Shown here: positions 46,343 to 55,865 of the stretch, one piece after another
Numbering within the stretch: position 1 is the stretch's first letter
Layout: each line of letters opens with the position of its first letter
DNA from: Burkholderia catarinensis
GTDB lineage: Bacteria > Pseudomonadota > Gammaproteobacteria > Burkholderiales > Burkholderiaceae
NCBI RefSeq assembly: GCF_001883705.2
Contig: NZ_MDEQ02000013.1
Coordinates: forward strand, 1-64,000
Length of the DNA: 64,000 nt
Direction of reading: 5' to 3'
Program-made: the position numbers and the translations under genes
The notes under the pieces: model-generated
Database searches by the model: none
Seen by the model: the letters and a program-made list of their open reading frames with translations, nothing else
What the model was told of the DNA's origin: nothing

Positions 46343-46927
46343 TCAATCCTCACCCAGCAGCATCGCGTCGATGCCGTCGCACAGGCAGTGGATGGTCAGC
46401 AGATGGACTTCGTGGATGCGCGCCGCGCGAACGGCGGGCACGCTGATCGGAATATCGGTATCGGACAGCGCGGCCGCGACCGTGTGGCCTTCGCCACCCG
46501 TCAGCGCCACGACGGTCATCTCGCGCTCGTGCGCCTCGTCGATCGCCGCCAGCACGCGCGGCGATGCGCCGCCCGGATCGAGCACCAGCAGGATGTCGCC
46601 GGTCTGGCCGAGCACGCGCACCTGCTGCGCGAACAGTTGCTCGGCGGATGCCGCGCCCGCGAGGCCGGCCTGCGACGCATCGGTGGCCAGCGCGATCGCG
46701 GGCAGGCCCGGACGCTCGCGCTCGAAGCCGCCGACGAGCGACACGGCGAGGTAGTGCGCGGCGGCGGCCGACAGGCCGTCACCGCATGCGACGATCTTGT
46801 TGCCGTTCGCCAACGCGGCGAACATCGCGTCGACCGCGGCTGCGATCGGCAGCGACAGCGCGTCGGCCGCTTCGGCGTGAAGCGCGGCACTGTCGCGGAA
46901 ATGTTGCTGAATACGTTCGACTGACAT
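46343..46927 (-). CDS. SIS-domain protein, DiaA/GmhA-like
   Basis: A 194-residue sugar-isomerase-fold protein. The phosphosugar loop reads ACGDGLSAAAAHYLAV, where heptose isomerases have GNGGSA, so the catalytic loop is altered. The C-terminal HEVHLLTIHCLCDGID segment matches DiaA, the DnaA-binding tetramer that promotes replication start in E. coli. The gene order with yraN and a yraP-like gene supports the DiaA assignment. The ATG at 46927 is the family start; the longer frame upstream is arginine-rich. Heptose isomerase activity is not excluded. Confidence 0.85.
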   Translation of the reverse strand: MSVERIQQHFRDSAALHAEAADALSLPIAAAVDAMFAALANGNKIVACGDGLSAAAAHYLAVSLVGGFERERPGLPAIALATDASQAGLAGAASAEQLFAQQVRVLGQTGDILLVLDPGGASPRVLAAIDEAHEREMTVVALTGGEGHTVAAALSDTDIPISVPAVRAARIHEVHLLTIHCLCDGIDAMLLGED

Positions 46928-47053
46928 CGATTCCTGGTGAACTGGGCGCTTGGCACGCATCGCGCGACATCGTGGGTGCGGCGAGTTTACCGTACTCCGG
47001 CGCCCTCTCCGGGGGTCCGGCAAGAACTCTTTACATCTCGTCACAGCTCGCGG

Positions 47054-47482
47054 CTACGCATCGTCGGTACGAAATGCGTCGCGCAGCCACACGAGCCGCC
47101 CGGCCTCGAACGCGACGACGTCGAAACGGCACGCGGCACCGGCACCGTGCCGCGCCCAGAACTGCAGGGCCGCCGCGACCACGCGACGCTGCTTGCGCCA
47201 GCCGACGCTCGCGGCCGCGCCGCCATGCCGGGCACTGCGCCGCGCACGCACTTCGACGAACACGAGCATACCGTCGGGCTCGCGCATCACGAGATCGAGC
47301 TCGCCGCCGCGCATCGTCACGTTCGCGGCGACGAACACGAGGCCGCGGCGTTCGAGAAACTGCCGCGCTCGCTGCTCGAACGCCGCGCCGACCGGTTTGG
47401 ATCGCGCCGCACCGGAAAAGTTGTCGCCCGTACGCGGCAAATCGCGCCCGTCGCCCGGCCGGGCCGGCGCCGCGTGGCACAA
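47054..47482 (-). CDS. yraN: YraN/UPF0102 family nuclease-fold protein
   Basis: A 142-residue protein with the restriction-endonuclease-like core: [19 protein letters not shown] near residue 30, then [20 protein letters not shown] near 62 with the D...ExK-type residues (D in ELDLV, E in VFVEVR; the usual lysine position is arginine here). The TTG at 47482 is chosen: AAGGA lies five bases ahead. A longer frame would start at 47530 inside the rsmI start codon. Function unknown; predicted Holliday-junction or nuclease role. Confidence 0.88.
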   Translation of the reverse strand: MCHAAPARPGDGRDLPRTGDNFSGAARSKPVGAAFEQRARQFLERRGLVFVAANVTMRGGELDLVMREPDGMLVFVEVRARRSARHGGAAASVGWRKQRRVVAAALQFWARHGAGAACRFDVVAFEAGRLVWLRDAFRTDDA

Positions 47483-47528
47483 TGCCGTCCTTGTTCCGCT
47501 TGCGCCGCGATTGCGCGCATTGCCTGCC

Positions 47529-48407
47529 ATGACTGCCCTCCTCGAACTCGCGCGTACGCAGCACTACCCGGTCGCCGCGCTCTACGTGGTCGCCACGCCG
47601 ATCGGCAATACCGCCGACATCACGCTGCGCGCGCTGCACGTGCTCGGCCTTGCCGACCGCATCGCGGCCGAAGACACCCGCAACACGGGCCAGCTGCTCG
47701 CCCGCTACGGAATCTCGAAGCCGCTCGTCGCCGTGCACGAGCACAACGAACGCGAAGCCGCGCAGCGCGTGGTCGAACTGCTGCGCGGCGGCGAACGCGT
47801 GGCCTATGTATCGGACGCCGGCACGCCCGGCATCTCGGACCCCGGCGCGCGACTCGTCGACGCGGTGCGCGACGCCGGCTTCGCGGTGATCCCGCTGCCG
47901 GGCGCGAGCGCGGCCGTGACCGCGCTGAGCGTGGCCGGCGACTGGGCCGGCACATTCACGTTCGCGGGCTTCCTGCCGCCGAAGGCCAAGCAGCGCGCGA
48001 CCGCGCTGCAGGCGCTGGTGCCGCACCCGTATGCGCTGGTGTTCTACGAAGCGCCGCACAGGATCGCCGAAACCGTCGCAGCGCTCGCCGATGCGTTCGG
48101 CCCCGCGCGCCGGCTGCTGATCGCGCGAGAGCTCACCAAGCTACACGAGCAGCTGTTCCAGGGCACCCTGGCCGAAGGACAGACCTGGCTCGCGGGCGAT
48201 GCGAACCGGCAGCGCGGCGAGTTCGTGCTGGTCGTGGAAGGCGCGCCGGCGACGAGCGGCGAAGCCGACGACACCGCGCACGACGCGCTGCTCAGACTGC
48301 TGCTGGAAGAAGTGCCGGTGAAGAGCGCGGCCAAGCTCGCGGCCGCGCTGACGGGCGCGTCGCGCAACACGCTGTATGCGCGTGCGCTGGCGCTGAAGGA
48401 CGGCTGA
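47529..48407 (+). CDS. rsmI: 16S rRNA (cytidine-1402 2'-O) methyltransferase
   Basis: Methylates the ribose of C1402 in 16S rRNA, fine-tuning start-codon choice. The 292 residues carry the tetrapyrrole-methylase-like fold: [20 protein letters not shown] near residue 18, [11 protein letters not shown] near 48, [18 protein letters not shown] near 94 and [11 protein letters not shown] near 122. The ATG at 47529 is divergent from yraN with only a short shared promoter region of 46 bp. Followed by a terminator. Confidence 0.96.
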   Translation: MTALLELARTQHYPVAALYVVATPIGNTADITLRALHVLGLADRIAAEDTRNTGQLLARYGISKPLVAVHEHNEREAAQRVVELLRGGERVAYVSDAGTPGISDPGARLVDAVRDAGFAVIPLPGASAAVTALSVAGDWAGTFTFAGFLPPKAKQRATALQALVPHPYALVFYEAPHRIAETVAALADAFGPARRLLIARELTKLHEQLFQGTLAEGQTWLAGDANRQRGEFVLVVEGAPATSGEADDTAHDALLRLLLEEVPVKSAAKLAAALTGASRNTLYARALALKDG

Positions 48408-48432
48408 CGCGCGGCGGTGCCGCGCAGAAACG

Positions 48433-48462
48433 ACAAAGGGCTGCCGGAAGGCAGCCCTTTGT
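48433..48462. terminator. Terminator between rsmI and rlpA (convergent)
   Basis: Stem ACAAAGGGCTGCC/GGCAGCCCTTTGT (48433-48445/48450-48462) with a GGAA loop; the T-run is short, lying inside the stem. Confidence 0.65.
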
Positions 48463-48488
48463 GCACAAGCGGACGATCCGCCGCGTTG

Positions 48489-49100
48489 TTACTTCGCCGA
48501 GATCGACGCGACCATTTCGTCGCGTGCCTCGCGCGCTTCCTGCGGCGACAGCCCTTCGATCTTCACGCGCCCCGTGCCGGCGTGCACGAGGCCGATCACC
48601 TTGGCGGCCGCATACGACAGGTCGAGCACGCGACCACGCTTGAACGGCCCGCGATCGTTGACCTTCACGACGACCCACTTGCCGGTCGACGCGTTCGTCA
48701 CCCTGATGTACGACGACAGCGGCAGCGTGCGGTGCGCGGCGGTGAGCGCGTTCATGTTGAAGCGCTCGCCGTTCGCGGTGCGGCGGCCGTGGAAATCCCT
48801 TCCGTACCACGATGCCCGGCCCGTCTGGCGGAAGTCGGACACGTCCTTGCCGTCAATCGGCTCGGCATCCGCCAGCGACGACTGCTTCGTGTCCTTGTTG
48901 CCGGCAGCCGGCATCGATGCCAGCGCGGAATCGAAATTGAGTTGCTGCTTGTTGTCGTCCGCCTTCGCGGCAGCGGCCGTCTTGTCGACCGCTTTCTTCT
49001 GGTTCGCGCTGCTGGTGGTCTGGCTGGATGGCACCGCACAGCCCGTCAGCGCAAAAAACAATGCAATGGTCCCGAATCGACTCGGAAAACGTAAATTCAT
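48489..49100 (-). CDS. rlpA: RlpA-family septal lytic transglycosylase
   Basis: A 203-residue lipoprotein. Lipobox LTGC (cysteine near residue 21), a linker rich in Lys/Ala to about residue 90, then the double-psi beta-barrel with ASWYGRDFHGRRTANGERFN near 96 and VNDRGPFKRGRVLDLS near 150, where the conserved Glu/Asp/His residues of RlpA are present. It has no SPOR domain, unlike Pseudomonas RlpA. RlpA cleaves naked glycan at the division site. The start at 49100 gives the signal peptide directly; a longer start adds a charged leader. Confidence 0.9.
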   Translation of the reverse strand: MNLRFPSRFGTIALFFALTGCAVPSSQTTSSANQKKAVDKTAAAAKADDNKQQLNFDSALASMPAAGNKDTKQSSLADAEPIDGKDVSDFRQTGRASWYGRDFHGRRTANGERFNMNALTAAHRTLPLSSYIRVTNASTGKWVVVKVNDRGPFKRGRVLDLSYAAAKVIGLVHAGTGRVKIEGLSPQEAREARDEMVASISAK

Positions 49101-49429
49101 CGACGTGTCGCCTTCTGGTTCGGGCCGCTGCTTCATGACGCAGACACGCGGCCCGGACGGCAAATGCGTGCACGCCCCGCTCGAATGCGAGCAGGCGGCT
49201 AGCATGGGCGCGGCTTTCGTCTAGGCCGCAACCGTCCTGATTAGCTTTCACGTCTGGCGCAACCTGTCCCCGGCAGCCTGACCAGACCCCTCATGCCGCC
49301 ATCGAACATGGCTTTCACGTTCGCGCGCGTCGATACGACCAACGCACAGGAACGGCGGCACAGGCCTCATCCGGCGGCGCGGCAGCAGGGCCGCAGGCGG
49401 GCGCGCAGCACCCGGCCGGACAAGACGTG
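49101..49429. other. Upstream region of rlpA, no gene
   Basis: No open frame with protein-like features. If the TATAAT at 49561-49566 is the promoter, these bases would be the rest of an unusually long rlpA leader of about 450 nt. Confidence 0.3.
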
Positions 49430-49566
49430 AGCACCGAATGCTCGGTGCTGGATACACCGCCGGACTCCCCGGCGGCTGATGCTTGACGGTGAATCCGACA
49501 CCCCGTTCAACGGGGCCGAAACACCAGCGAATTGCGTGAAATTCACGTGCAATGGAGCGCATTATA
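49430..49566 (-). ncRNA. Candidate structured leader or small RNA with three hairpins
   Basis: On the minus strand a perfect TATAAT (49566-49561) is followed by three consecutive strong hairpins: CCCCG/CGGGG (49501-49515), CCGCCGG/CCGGCGG (49457-49475) and AGCACCGA/TCGGTGCT (49430-49449). No T-run follows the last one. It might be the leader of rlpA or an independent small RNA. No known RNA family was recognised. Confidence 0.35.
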
Positions 49567-49743
49567 CATAAATCAAAAGGTCGTCTCGAAAAGCGCCCCC
49601 GAGGGACCATTGATTCTCACTATGGCTGTAACAATCGGCATGCTCAGGGAATGCCCGTACCCGCGCATCGCGACGTGCGTCGCACGAACGGCAAGCGGCA
49701 CGCGCGACCGGTACAATCGCTCCTTTTAGCCGCCGGTGCCTCC

Positions 49744-50388
49744 ATGAAAGTCACGCTCATTCCGGTCACGCCGTTCCAGCAGAACTGCTCGCTGCTCGTC
49801 TGCGAGAAGACGGGCCGCGCCGCCGTCGTCGATCCGGGCGGCGATCTCGACCGGATCGAACAGGAAGTCGCGCGACAGAACGTGCAGGTCGAGAAGGTGC
49901 TGCTCACGCACGGGCACATCGATCACTGCGCGGGCGCGAAGACGCTCGCGACGCACTATGGCGTGCCGATCGAGGGGCCGCAGGAAGAAGAACGCTTCTG
50001 GATCGAGAAGCTGCCGATGCAGAGCGAGCGCTTCGGCTTTCCGGCCGCCGAAACCTTCGAGCCGGACCACTGGCTGAACGACGGCGACACCGTGCGGTTC
50101 GGCGACGAGACGCTCGAGGTCTATCACTGCCCGGGCCATACGCCCGGCCACGTCGTGTTCTTCAGCCGCGCGCACCGCGTCGCGATCGTCGGCGACGTGC
50201 TGTTCGCGGGCTCGATCGGCCGTACCGATTTCCCGCGCGGCAATCACGAGGATCTCGTCCGTTCGATCAAGGAGAAGCTGTGGCCGCTCGGCGACGACGT
50301 CACGTTCGTGCCGGGCCACGGCCCCGTCTCGACGTTCGGCGACGAGCGCCGCACGAACCCGTTCGTGTCCGACAAGGTGTTCGGATGA
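49744..50388 (+). CDS. MBL-fold hydrolase (glyoxalase II-like)
   Basis: A 214-residue metallo-beta-lactamase-fold protein of the hydroxyacylglutathione hydrolase-related group. Zinc motif [10 protein letters not shown] near residue 55, then [10 protein letters not shown] near 132, [16 protein letters not shown] near 152 and PGHGPVST near 195 supply the metal ligands. It lacks the C-terminal substrate domain of true glyoxalase II. The substrate is therefore unknown. The ATG at 49744 is favoured since residues upstream are not family-like. Its stop overlaps the next start in ATGA. Confidence 0.92.
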   Translation: MKVTLIPVTPFQQNCSLLVCEKTGRAAVVDPGGDLDRIEQEVARQNVQVEKVLLTHGHIDHCAGAKTLATHYGVPIEGPQEEERFWIEKLPMQSERFGFPAAETFEPDHWLNDGDTVRFGDETLEVYHCPGHTPGHVVFFSRAHRVAIVGDVLFAGSIGRTDFPRGNHEDLVRSIKEKLWPLGDDVTFVPGHGPVSTFGDERRTNPFVSDKVFG

Positions 50389-51044
50389 ACCAGACCGCCA
50401 TCCAGGAAATCTACGTCAGCACCGACGTCGAGGCAGACGGCCCGATTCCCGGCCCGCACTCGATGCTGAGCTTCGCATCGGCCGCCTATACCGAGGACAA
50501 GCAGCTGATCGCGACGTTCTCGGCGAACCTCGAGACGCTGCCCGGCGCACAGGCGCATCCGGTTCAGGAAGCCTGGTGGAAGACCGAGCCCGAAGCATGG
50601 GCCGCATGCCGGCGCGACCTGCAGGCGCCCGAGGCGGCGCTGGTCGCGTACGTCGACTGGGTCGAGGCGCTGCCCGGCAAGCCCGTGTTCGTCGCAATGC
50701 CGGCCGGCTTCGACTTCACGTTCATGTTCTGGTACATGATGCGTTTCGCGGGGCGCTGCCCGTTCTCGTGGTCGGCGCTCGACATCAAGACGCTCGCGTT
50801 CGCGATGACGGGCCTGCCGTACCGCAAGGCGATCAAGCCGCGCTTTCCGAAGCACTGGTTCGACGACCATCCGCACACGCACGTCGCGCTGGACGACGCG
50901 ATCGAGCAAGGCACGCTGTTCTGCAACATGCTCGCCGACCTGCGCCGGCAGCAGGCCGCGCTCGCGGGCCTCGCCGTGTCGGACACGGATCGGTCGGAAA
51001 ACGCGGGGGCGGGACAAAACCCCACGGATCCGCGGGCAAATTAG
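50385..51044 (+). CDS. DEDDh-type 3'-5' exonuclease
   Basis: A 219-residue exonuclease of the DnaQ/RNase T superfamily. Motif I is VSTDVEADG near residue 12 (D-x-E), the middle Asp is in SALDIKTLA near 125, and [11 protein letters not shown] near 165 supplies the H and D of motif III. The acid quartet is complete. Whether it acts on RNA or DNA is not clear. Coupled to the MBL gene through a 4-bp ATGA overlap. The last ~20 residues are low-complexity. Confidence 0.88.
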   Translation: MNQTAIQEIYVSTDVEADGPIPGPHSMLSFASAAYTEDKQLIATFSANLETLPGAQAHPVQEAWWKTEPEAWAACRRDLQAPEAALVAYVDWVEALPGKPVFVAMPAGFDFTFMFWYMMRFAGRCPFSWSALDIKTLAFAMTGLPYRKAIKPRFPKHWFDDHPHTHVALDDAIEQGTLFCNMLADLRRQQAALAGLAVSDTDRSENAGAGQNPTDPRAN

Positions 51045-51135
51045 GGAATCTCGCTCAACCGCGCCACATCAGATTGCCTTTCCTTTTCCGGCCCTCTAAC
51101 ATTCAGCATGTTGTTGCTGCCGCATGGAGGCGCAG

Positions 51136-51594
51136 GTGACGCTCGATTCCTTTTCGCAAAAAATCCTTCGCCTGTTGCAGCTCGACGCGCGCCGTTCCGT
51201 ACAGGAAATCTCCGACCAGGTCGGCCTGTCGAGCACGCCGTGCTGGCGCCGCATCAAGGACATGGAACAGTCGGGCGTGATCCAGCGCTACACGGCGCTG
51301 CTCGATCGCGAGAAGCTCGGCCTGCACGTCTGCGCGCTCGCGCACGTGCACCTGACCCGCCACAACGAAGGCGGCGTCGAGCAGTTCGAGCGCGAGATCG
51401 CGACCTGCCCGGAAGTCACCGAGTGCTACAGCACGACCGGCGAGGCCGATTACATCCTCAAGATCGTCGCGCCGGACATCAAGGCCTACGACGTGTTCCT
51501 GCACGAACGCATCTTCAAGATCCCGGCCGTGTCGCAAGTGCGCACGAGCGTCGTGCTGCGCGAGATCAAGTTCGACACGCAGCTGCCGCTGTAA
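51136..51594 (+). CDS. Lrp/AsnC-family transcriptional regulator
   Basis: A 152-residue feast-famine regulator with a winged helix at residues 1-55 (LQLDARRSVQEISDQVGLSS, then TPCWRRIKDME) and the sensor domain after (VTECYSTTGEADYILKIVA). The GTG at 51136 is preferred over the ATG at 51124 because TGGAGG lies five bases before it. The target is not evident; it converges on the CDF transporter gene and lies behind the exonuclease gene. Confidence 0.92.
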   Translation: MTLDSFSQKILRLLQLDARRSVQEISDQVGLSSTPCWRRIKDMEQSGVIQRYTALLDREKLGLHVCALAHVHLTRHNEGGVEQFEREIATCPEVTECYSTTGEADYILKIVAPDIKAYDVFLHERIFKIPAVSQVRTSVVLREIKFDTQLPL

Positions 51595-51642
51595 CGCGCG
51601 GGCCCGCACGGCCGGCCCGCGGTCGCGGGTGCCGGCGGCAGG

Positions 51643-52800
51643 TCACGCCTGCGCGGGCATCGCGCGCGTGAAGCCGATCCGGTGCGCGCCGAACTCGCGC
51701 TTCAGCGCGTCGGCGTCGAGCCGGCCGGCCAGCGCCGCATCGGTGTCGCTCGGATCGCTGGCGAGCGTCACGTCGATCTCGAGCCCCGTACTCAGGTAAT
51801 GCAGGTTGATCGCCACCGCGCGCAGCCCACGCTGCGCGAGCGCGGCCTCGAGCCGCGCCGCGATCTCGCCGCGCGGCGGCAGCGCGAGCGCCGGACGGCG
51901 CGCCGCGTCGTTCTCCGGGTCGACATGGATCAGCGCATCGAGCACGCGCGAGTCGGACAGCACGCGCGCACGCGCGGTCTCGGCGATGTAGTGCCCTTCG
52001 GAGACGGAGATCTTCGGATCGACGAGGATGTGCGCGTCGACGAGCGCGGCATCGCCCATCTTGCGCGTGCGCAGGTCGTGCACGTCGCGCACGCCGGGGG
52101 TCGCCGCGAGCAGCGCGCGGATCTCGGCCGTGTCGGTCGTATCGAGCGCTCGATCGGAGAGGTCCTGCAGCGCGTCATAGCCGAACGTCCAGCCCATGCG
52201 CGCGACCATGAAGCCGACGATCGCCGCCGCGATCGGGTCGAGCAGCCGCACGCCGGCCAGGCTGCCGACGATGCCGATCGCGACGACGAGCGACGACGCG
52301 GCATCCGAGCGCGCATGCCATGCATTCGCGACCAGCATCGCCGAGCGTACGCGCCGCGCCTCGCGCAGCATGTAGCGAAACAGCGCTTCTTTCGACACGA
52401 GCACCGTCAGCGCGACGATCAGCGCGGAAAAATGTACCGCCGGGATGTTTTCGAGATTAACGAGGCGGTCGCCGGCCCGCCAGAGCATGCCGATTCCGAC
52501 CGCAATCAGGATAGCGCCGAGAAACAGCGACGCGACGGTCTCGTAGCGGTTGTGTCCGTAATTGTGGTCGGCATCAGGCGATGCGCCGCTATGCCGATTC
52601 GCAACCAGCACGACAAAATCCGAGATCAAATCGGATATCGAATGCACACCGTCGGCAATCAATGCCTGCGAATGCGCAATCGTGCCGACGACGATCTGAA
52701 ATGTCGCAAGCACGACATTCAGCACAATACTGACGAGCGTGCTCTTGCGCGCAACCGCGTGCTTATCTGCGCTCTGCGCGTCGCCGGAAAACGTGGACAT
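51643..52800 (-). CDS. Cation diffusion facilitator (metal efflux) transporter
   Basis: A 385-residue CDF exporter with about six spans and a cytoplasmic C-terminal domain. The metal-site motifs HSISDLISD near residue 47 and HARSDAASS near 162 are both HxxxD, and the loop DADHNYGHNRYE near 75 is histidine-rich. HxxxD at both sites can carry Zn, Co, Fe or Mn; the metal is not fixed by sequence. The ATG at 52800 is well placed. A long stretch to H-NS lies upstream. Confidence 0.9.
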   Translation of the reverse strand: MSTFSGDAQSADKHAVARKSTLVSIVLNVVLATFQIVVGTIAHSQALIADGVHSISDLISDFVVLVANRHSGASPDADHNYGHNRYETVASLFLGAILIAVGIGMLWRAGDRLVNLENIPAVHFSALIVALTVLVSKEALFRYMLREARRVRSAMLVANAWHARSDAASSLVVAIGIVGSLAGVRLLDPIAAAIVGFMVARMGWTFGYDALQDLSDRALDTTDTAEIRALLAATPGVRDVHDLRTRKMGDAALVDAHILVDPKISVSEGHYIAETARARVLSDSRVLDALIHVDPENDAARRPALALPPRGEIAARLEAALAQRGLRAVAINLHYLSTGLEIDVTLASDPSDTDAALAGRLDADALKREFGAHRIGFTRAMPAQA

Positions 52801-52975
52801 GAAATATTAGATATCGGTGTGCGATACGCAATTCTATCAAAGGCGCCCCGCAAACCGCTCCAATACCCACAAATTTCTCATTTAAATCAACCGCTTATGC
52901 GAACGTGTCGCATTTTCATTCACATGGCTTCATTACAATTTCATGACAGCGCCAGCGTCCCTGCCGCGGCCTGAA

Positions 52976-53010
52976 ACAAAAAAGCCGCGCTCCTCAACGG
53001 ACACGCGGCT
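52976..53010 (-). terminator. H-NS gene terminator
   Basis: Stem AGCCGCG/CGCGGCT (52983-52989/53004-53010) with TTTTTTGTTT on the minus strand, directly after the leftward H-NS gene. Confidence 0.75.
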
Positions 53011-53041
53011 CTTTTGAAGAACAGACAACTTAAACAAATGT

Positions 53042-53335
53042 TTAAATCGCAAACTGTTCGCGGTTCTTGCCTGCGATCCAGCGCGGCGGCTTGCCGCGGC
53101 CCGACCACGTCGCGCCCGTTTCCGGATCGCGGTATTTCGCGGCCACGCCTGCGCGCGGACGGCCAACCTTGCCGGCCTTCGCGCGGCTGAGACCGAGTTC
53201 GGCGAGCGAAAAGCCGTAGTCGGCAATTTTCTGCTTCACGTCATTCAGCACTTCAGCGTATTCACGCGACTTCGCTTCCTCGATTTGCTTCTCCAGCTTC
53301 TCCCGCTGGGCCAGCAGGTCCTTGTAAGAAGACAT
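53042..53335 (-). CDS. H-NS family nucleoid-associated protein
   Basis: A 97-residue H-NS-like protein that silences AT-rich DNA. The N-terminal 45 residues form the coiled-coil oligomerisation part (LLAQREKLEKQIEEAKSRE). After a basic linker with GRPRAGV, the C-terminal DNA-binding domain contains YRDPETGATWSGRGKPPRW (residues ~67-85), including the SGRGKPP hook. Burkholderia have several such paralogues. ATG at 53335. Confidence 0.95.
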   Translation of the reverse strand: MSSYKDLLAQREKLEKQIEEAKSREYAEVLNDVKQKIADYGFSLAELGLSRAKAGKVGRPRAGVAAKYRDPETGATWSGRGKPPRWIAGKNREQFAI

Positions 53336-53690
53336 AGTTTCCCTTTCTATCTGACTAATGGCGCCGATCTGTAGCCAGCTCACCATTCATGAAATATATG
53401 TGCCTCGGATTTTCGAAGGCAGAGATTAGCACAAAAAAGATTTGATAGAAGCGAGATTCATGAAAATACCGAAACTCATTGTAATTCGGGCATGTCGTTT
53501 TGACCGGCCGCGGCCTTTTCTCAAATTTTTACGTTCCTCCATAGAGATTAGGACATTAGCGATTGCCTATTAAGTCTATCAATCTACGCAATTACCCTGC
53601 ATTCAGAAAAATCAAAGCTTTCATCGGACGACAGCTTTGCGAAAATCGGATGGCGCGGCTTGCCAACCGGACAAACCGGCACCCGCGACG
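53336..53690. other. AT-rich H-NS promoter region
   Basis: No gene. The region 53390-53590 is the most AT-rich of the window. TAATCT on the minus strand (53428-53423) is a possible -10 for H-NS. H-NS genes often bind their own AT-rich promoters, so autoregulation is plausible. Confidence 0.4.
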
Positions 53691-54350
53691 TCACGCCACA
53701 TCCCGCGCACACGCGATCAGCCGTTCGCGCAGCGCGCCCGCATCGGCCGGCGGCGCATCGAACGGCGTGCGCACGCGGCGGCCGTCGCATCGCCAGTCGG
53801 CGCCGTGGCGATCGACGCCGAGCAATTCGAGCCCGTCGCGGTGCGCATCGCCGGCATCGTATGCGTCCCACAGCGCCTGTTCCTCGTCGAAGGCGAGCGG
53901 CGGCAGCGCATCGAGATGCGTGCCGTCGACCCAGCCCATCAGCCCGAACCCGCCGATATAGCGCAGCCGCTCGATATCGAGCGCCCAGAACGTGAAATCG
54001 CCGAGCGCGAGATAGCGCGCGGCGTCCGGCTCGTAGCGCCGGTAGCGCGCGGCGACGTGAGGATCGTCGCCGAGCGGCACGAACCGGCCGAGCAGCGTCG
54101 CGCGCTCGGCGTTCAGCACGTCGCCGTCCGGCGCGTCGACGACGAGGAAGCCCGCGCGCGGATCCGCGGCGAGATTGCGCGTGTGCTCGGCGAGGCCGCT
54201 CACGAGGATCACGGGCCGATGGCTTGCATCGGGCGCGAACGGGACGACCGTCGGATACGGGAAGCCCAGCGGATCGCGCGCGTGGGTGGCGAGCGTGCCG
54301 AGCGCGCAGCGGTGCAGCAGATGCAGGGCAAAGGCGGGATCGATGTTCAA
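53691..54350 (-). CDS. HugZ-family pyridoxamine-phosphate-oxidase-fold protein
   Basis: A 219-residue protein with the split-barrel FMN-binding fold of the HugZ/PNPOx group (CALGTLATHARDPLGFPYPTVVPFAPDA near residue 15, quoted in short: TLATH and GFPYPTVVPF; ILVSGLAEHTRNLAADPRA near 50). HugZ proteins degrade haem, but the C-terminal haem-specific histidines cannot be confirmed here. The TTG at 54350 has AGGAG five bases ahead. Divergent from the MFS gene. Confidence 0.82.
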   Translation of the reverse strand: MNIDPAFALHLLHRCALGTLATHARDPLGFPYPTVVPFAPDASHRPVILVSGLAEHTRNLAADPRAGFLVVDAPDGDVLNAERATLLGRFVPLGDDPHVAARYRRYEPDAARYLALGDFTFWALDIERLRYIGGFGLMGWVDGTHLDALPPLAFDEEQALWDAYDAGDAHRDGLELLGVDRHGADWRCDGRRVRTPFDAPPADAGALRERLIACARDVA

Positions 54351-54571
54351 GAGGACTCCTGCGGTCGAAGGGCGGCGAGCCGGGTACGCCGTGCGCTTCG
54401 ATGTTACCCGCCGGCGCCGCGTGCCGCGCATCGGTCGAACGGCCGAGGCGGCCGCTCCCCCGGATCATCGGCCGAACGGTCATCGCCCGGCACGATCGTA
54501 AGCGGTTCGATAGAATCGGACAAATCCGACGGACGCCGCACGCGTCCGCGCATTTCCTGACGAGCCTTCCC

Positions 54572-55789
54572 GTGTCCGAATCCTCCTGCCCCGAATCGTC
54601 GTCCCCGTTCGCCGTGCCGCCCGACGCGCATCGCGTGCTGCCGCTCCCGGCCCGCCAGCGTGCGCGCACGGCATCGATGGCGCTGTTCTTCGTCGCCGGC
54701 ATGATGTACGCGTCGTGGGGCGTGCACGTGCCGACCGTGCGCGACAAGTTCGCGCTGAGCCCCGGGCTGCTGTCGATCGCGCTGTTCGCGGTCGCCGGCG
54801 GCTCGATCGCCGCGATGCTGACCATCGCGCGCTGGATCGCGCGCGTCGGCTCGCGCACCGCGTGCGTCGCGGGCGGGCTCGTGATGTCCGCGTGCGCGGC
54901 GCTGATCCTCGTCGTGCCCGACTACTGGATGCTGCTCGCCGTGCTCGCGCTGTTCGGCTTCTCGATGGCGACGCTCGACGTCGCGATGAACGCCGAGGCC
55001 AGCGCGGTCGAGATCGCGCTGGGCAAGCCGATCATGTCGTCGCTGCACGGGATGTTCAGCATCGGCGGGATGTCGGGCGCGGCCGCCGGCGGCGCGCTGC
55101 TGTCGGCCGGCATGGCGCCGGCCGTGCATCTCGCGCTCGCGGCGGCGGCGAGCGCCGCGGTGCTCGTCGTCGCGAGCCCGGCCGTGCTGCCGCATGTGCC
55201 GCACCACGAACACGCGCACGGCGGCGGCAACCGCTGGCGCTCGCCCGCATTGTGGATGCTCGGCGGCATCGCACTGATCGCGCTGATCGCCGAAGGCGCG
55301 ATGTACGACTGGGCGACGGTCTACATGCGCGACGTCGTCGCGGCGAGCCCCGCGCTCGCAAGCGCCGCGTACGCGGCGTTCTCGGGCGGGATGGCCATCG
55401 CGCGCTTCGCGGGCGACGCCGTGCGCGCCCGCTTCGGCGCGCCGCAGCTCGTGTTCGCGAGCGCGTCGCTCGCGTGCGCGGGGATGATCGGCGCGCTGCT
55501 GTTGCCGTATCCGGCCGCGGTGCTGACCGGCTTCACGCTGATGGGCCTCGGCCTCGCGAACATGATGCCCGTGCTGTTCGCGGCCGCCGCGCGCGTGAAA
55601 GGCATCCACGCGGCCGAAGGGCTCGCGCATGTGGCCGGGCTCGCGTACTTCGGACTGCTGTTCGGTCCGGTCGTGATCGGCGCGGTCGCGCAGGCCGCGA
55701 ACCTGACGATCGGCCTGTCGGTCGTCGCGCTGTGCGCGGCGCTCGTCGCGGCCATCGCGCCGAAGGTGCTCGCGCACCTGAAGATCTGA
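54572..55789 (+). CDS. Major facilitator superfamily transporter
   Basis: A 405-residue MFS protein with about 12 spans. Helix 1 begins MALFFVAGMMYASWGVHVP near residue 33, and AMNAEASAVE near 142 and SLHGMFSIGGMSGA near 160 are characteristic of the group related to fucose and YbjJ-type carriers. Start at GTG 54572, weak ribosome-binding site. The substrate is unknown. No regulator or enzyme next to it gives a clue. Confidence 0.85.
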   Translation: MSESSCPESSSPFAVPPDAHRVLPLPARQRARTASMALFFVAGMMYASWGVHVPTVRDKFALSPGLLSIALFAVAGGSIAAMLTIARWIARVGSRTACVAGGLVMSACAALILVVPDYWMLLAVLALFGFSMATLDVAMNAEASAVEIALGKPIMSSLHGMFSIGGMSGAAAGGALLSAGMAPAVHLALAAAASAAVLVVASPAVLPHVPHHEHAHGGGNRWRSPALWMLGGIALIALIAEGAMYDWATVYMRDVVAASPALASAAYAAFSGGMAIARFAGDAVRARFGAPQLVFASASLACAGMIGALLLPYPAAVLTGFTLMGLGLANMMPVLFAAAARVKGIHAAEGLAHVAGLAYFGLLFGPVVIGAVAQAANLTIGLSVVALCAALVAAIAPKVLAHLKI

Positions 55790-55799
55790 CGGCGCGGCC

Positions 55800-55838
55800 C
55801 GAAAAAAAAGCGCGCATGCGTTGCCGCATGCGCGCTTT
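55800..55838. terminator. Bidirectional terminator between MFS and amino-acid-binding protein genes
   Basis: Stem AAAGCGCGCATGCG/CGCATGCGCGCTTT (55807-55820/55825-55838) with TTGC loop; eight As on the left give a strong T-tract on the minus strand. Confidence 0.8.
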
Positions 55839-55865
55839 CGCCCCTTCTGTTGACCGCTTTTTGCG

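Noticed and set aside
49532..49729. A 65-codon plus-strand frame upstream of the MBL-fold gene
   Set aside because: It has no ribosome-binding site, no family resemblance and overlaps the candidate RNA promoter on the other strand.
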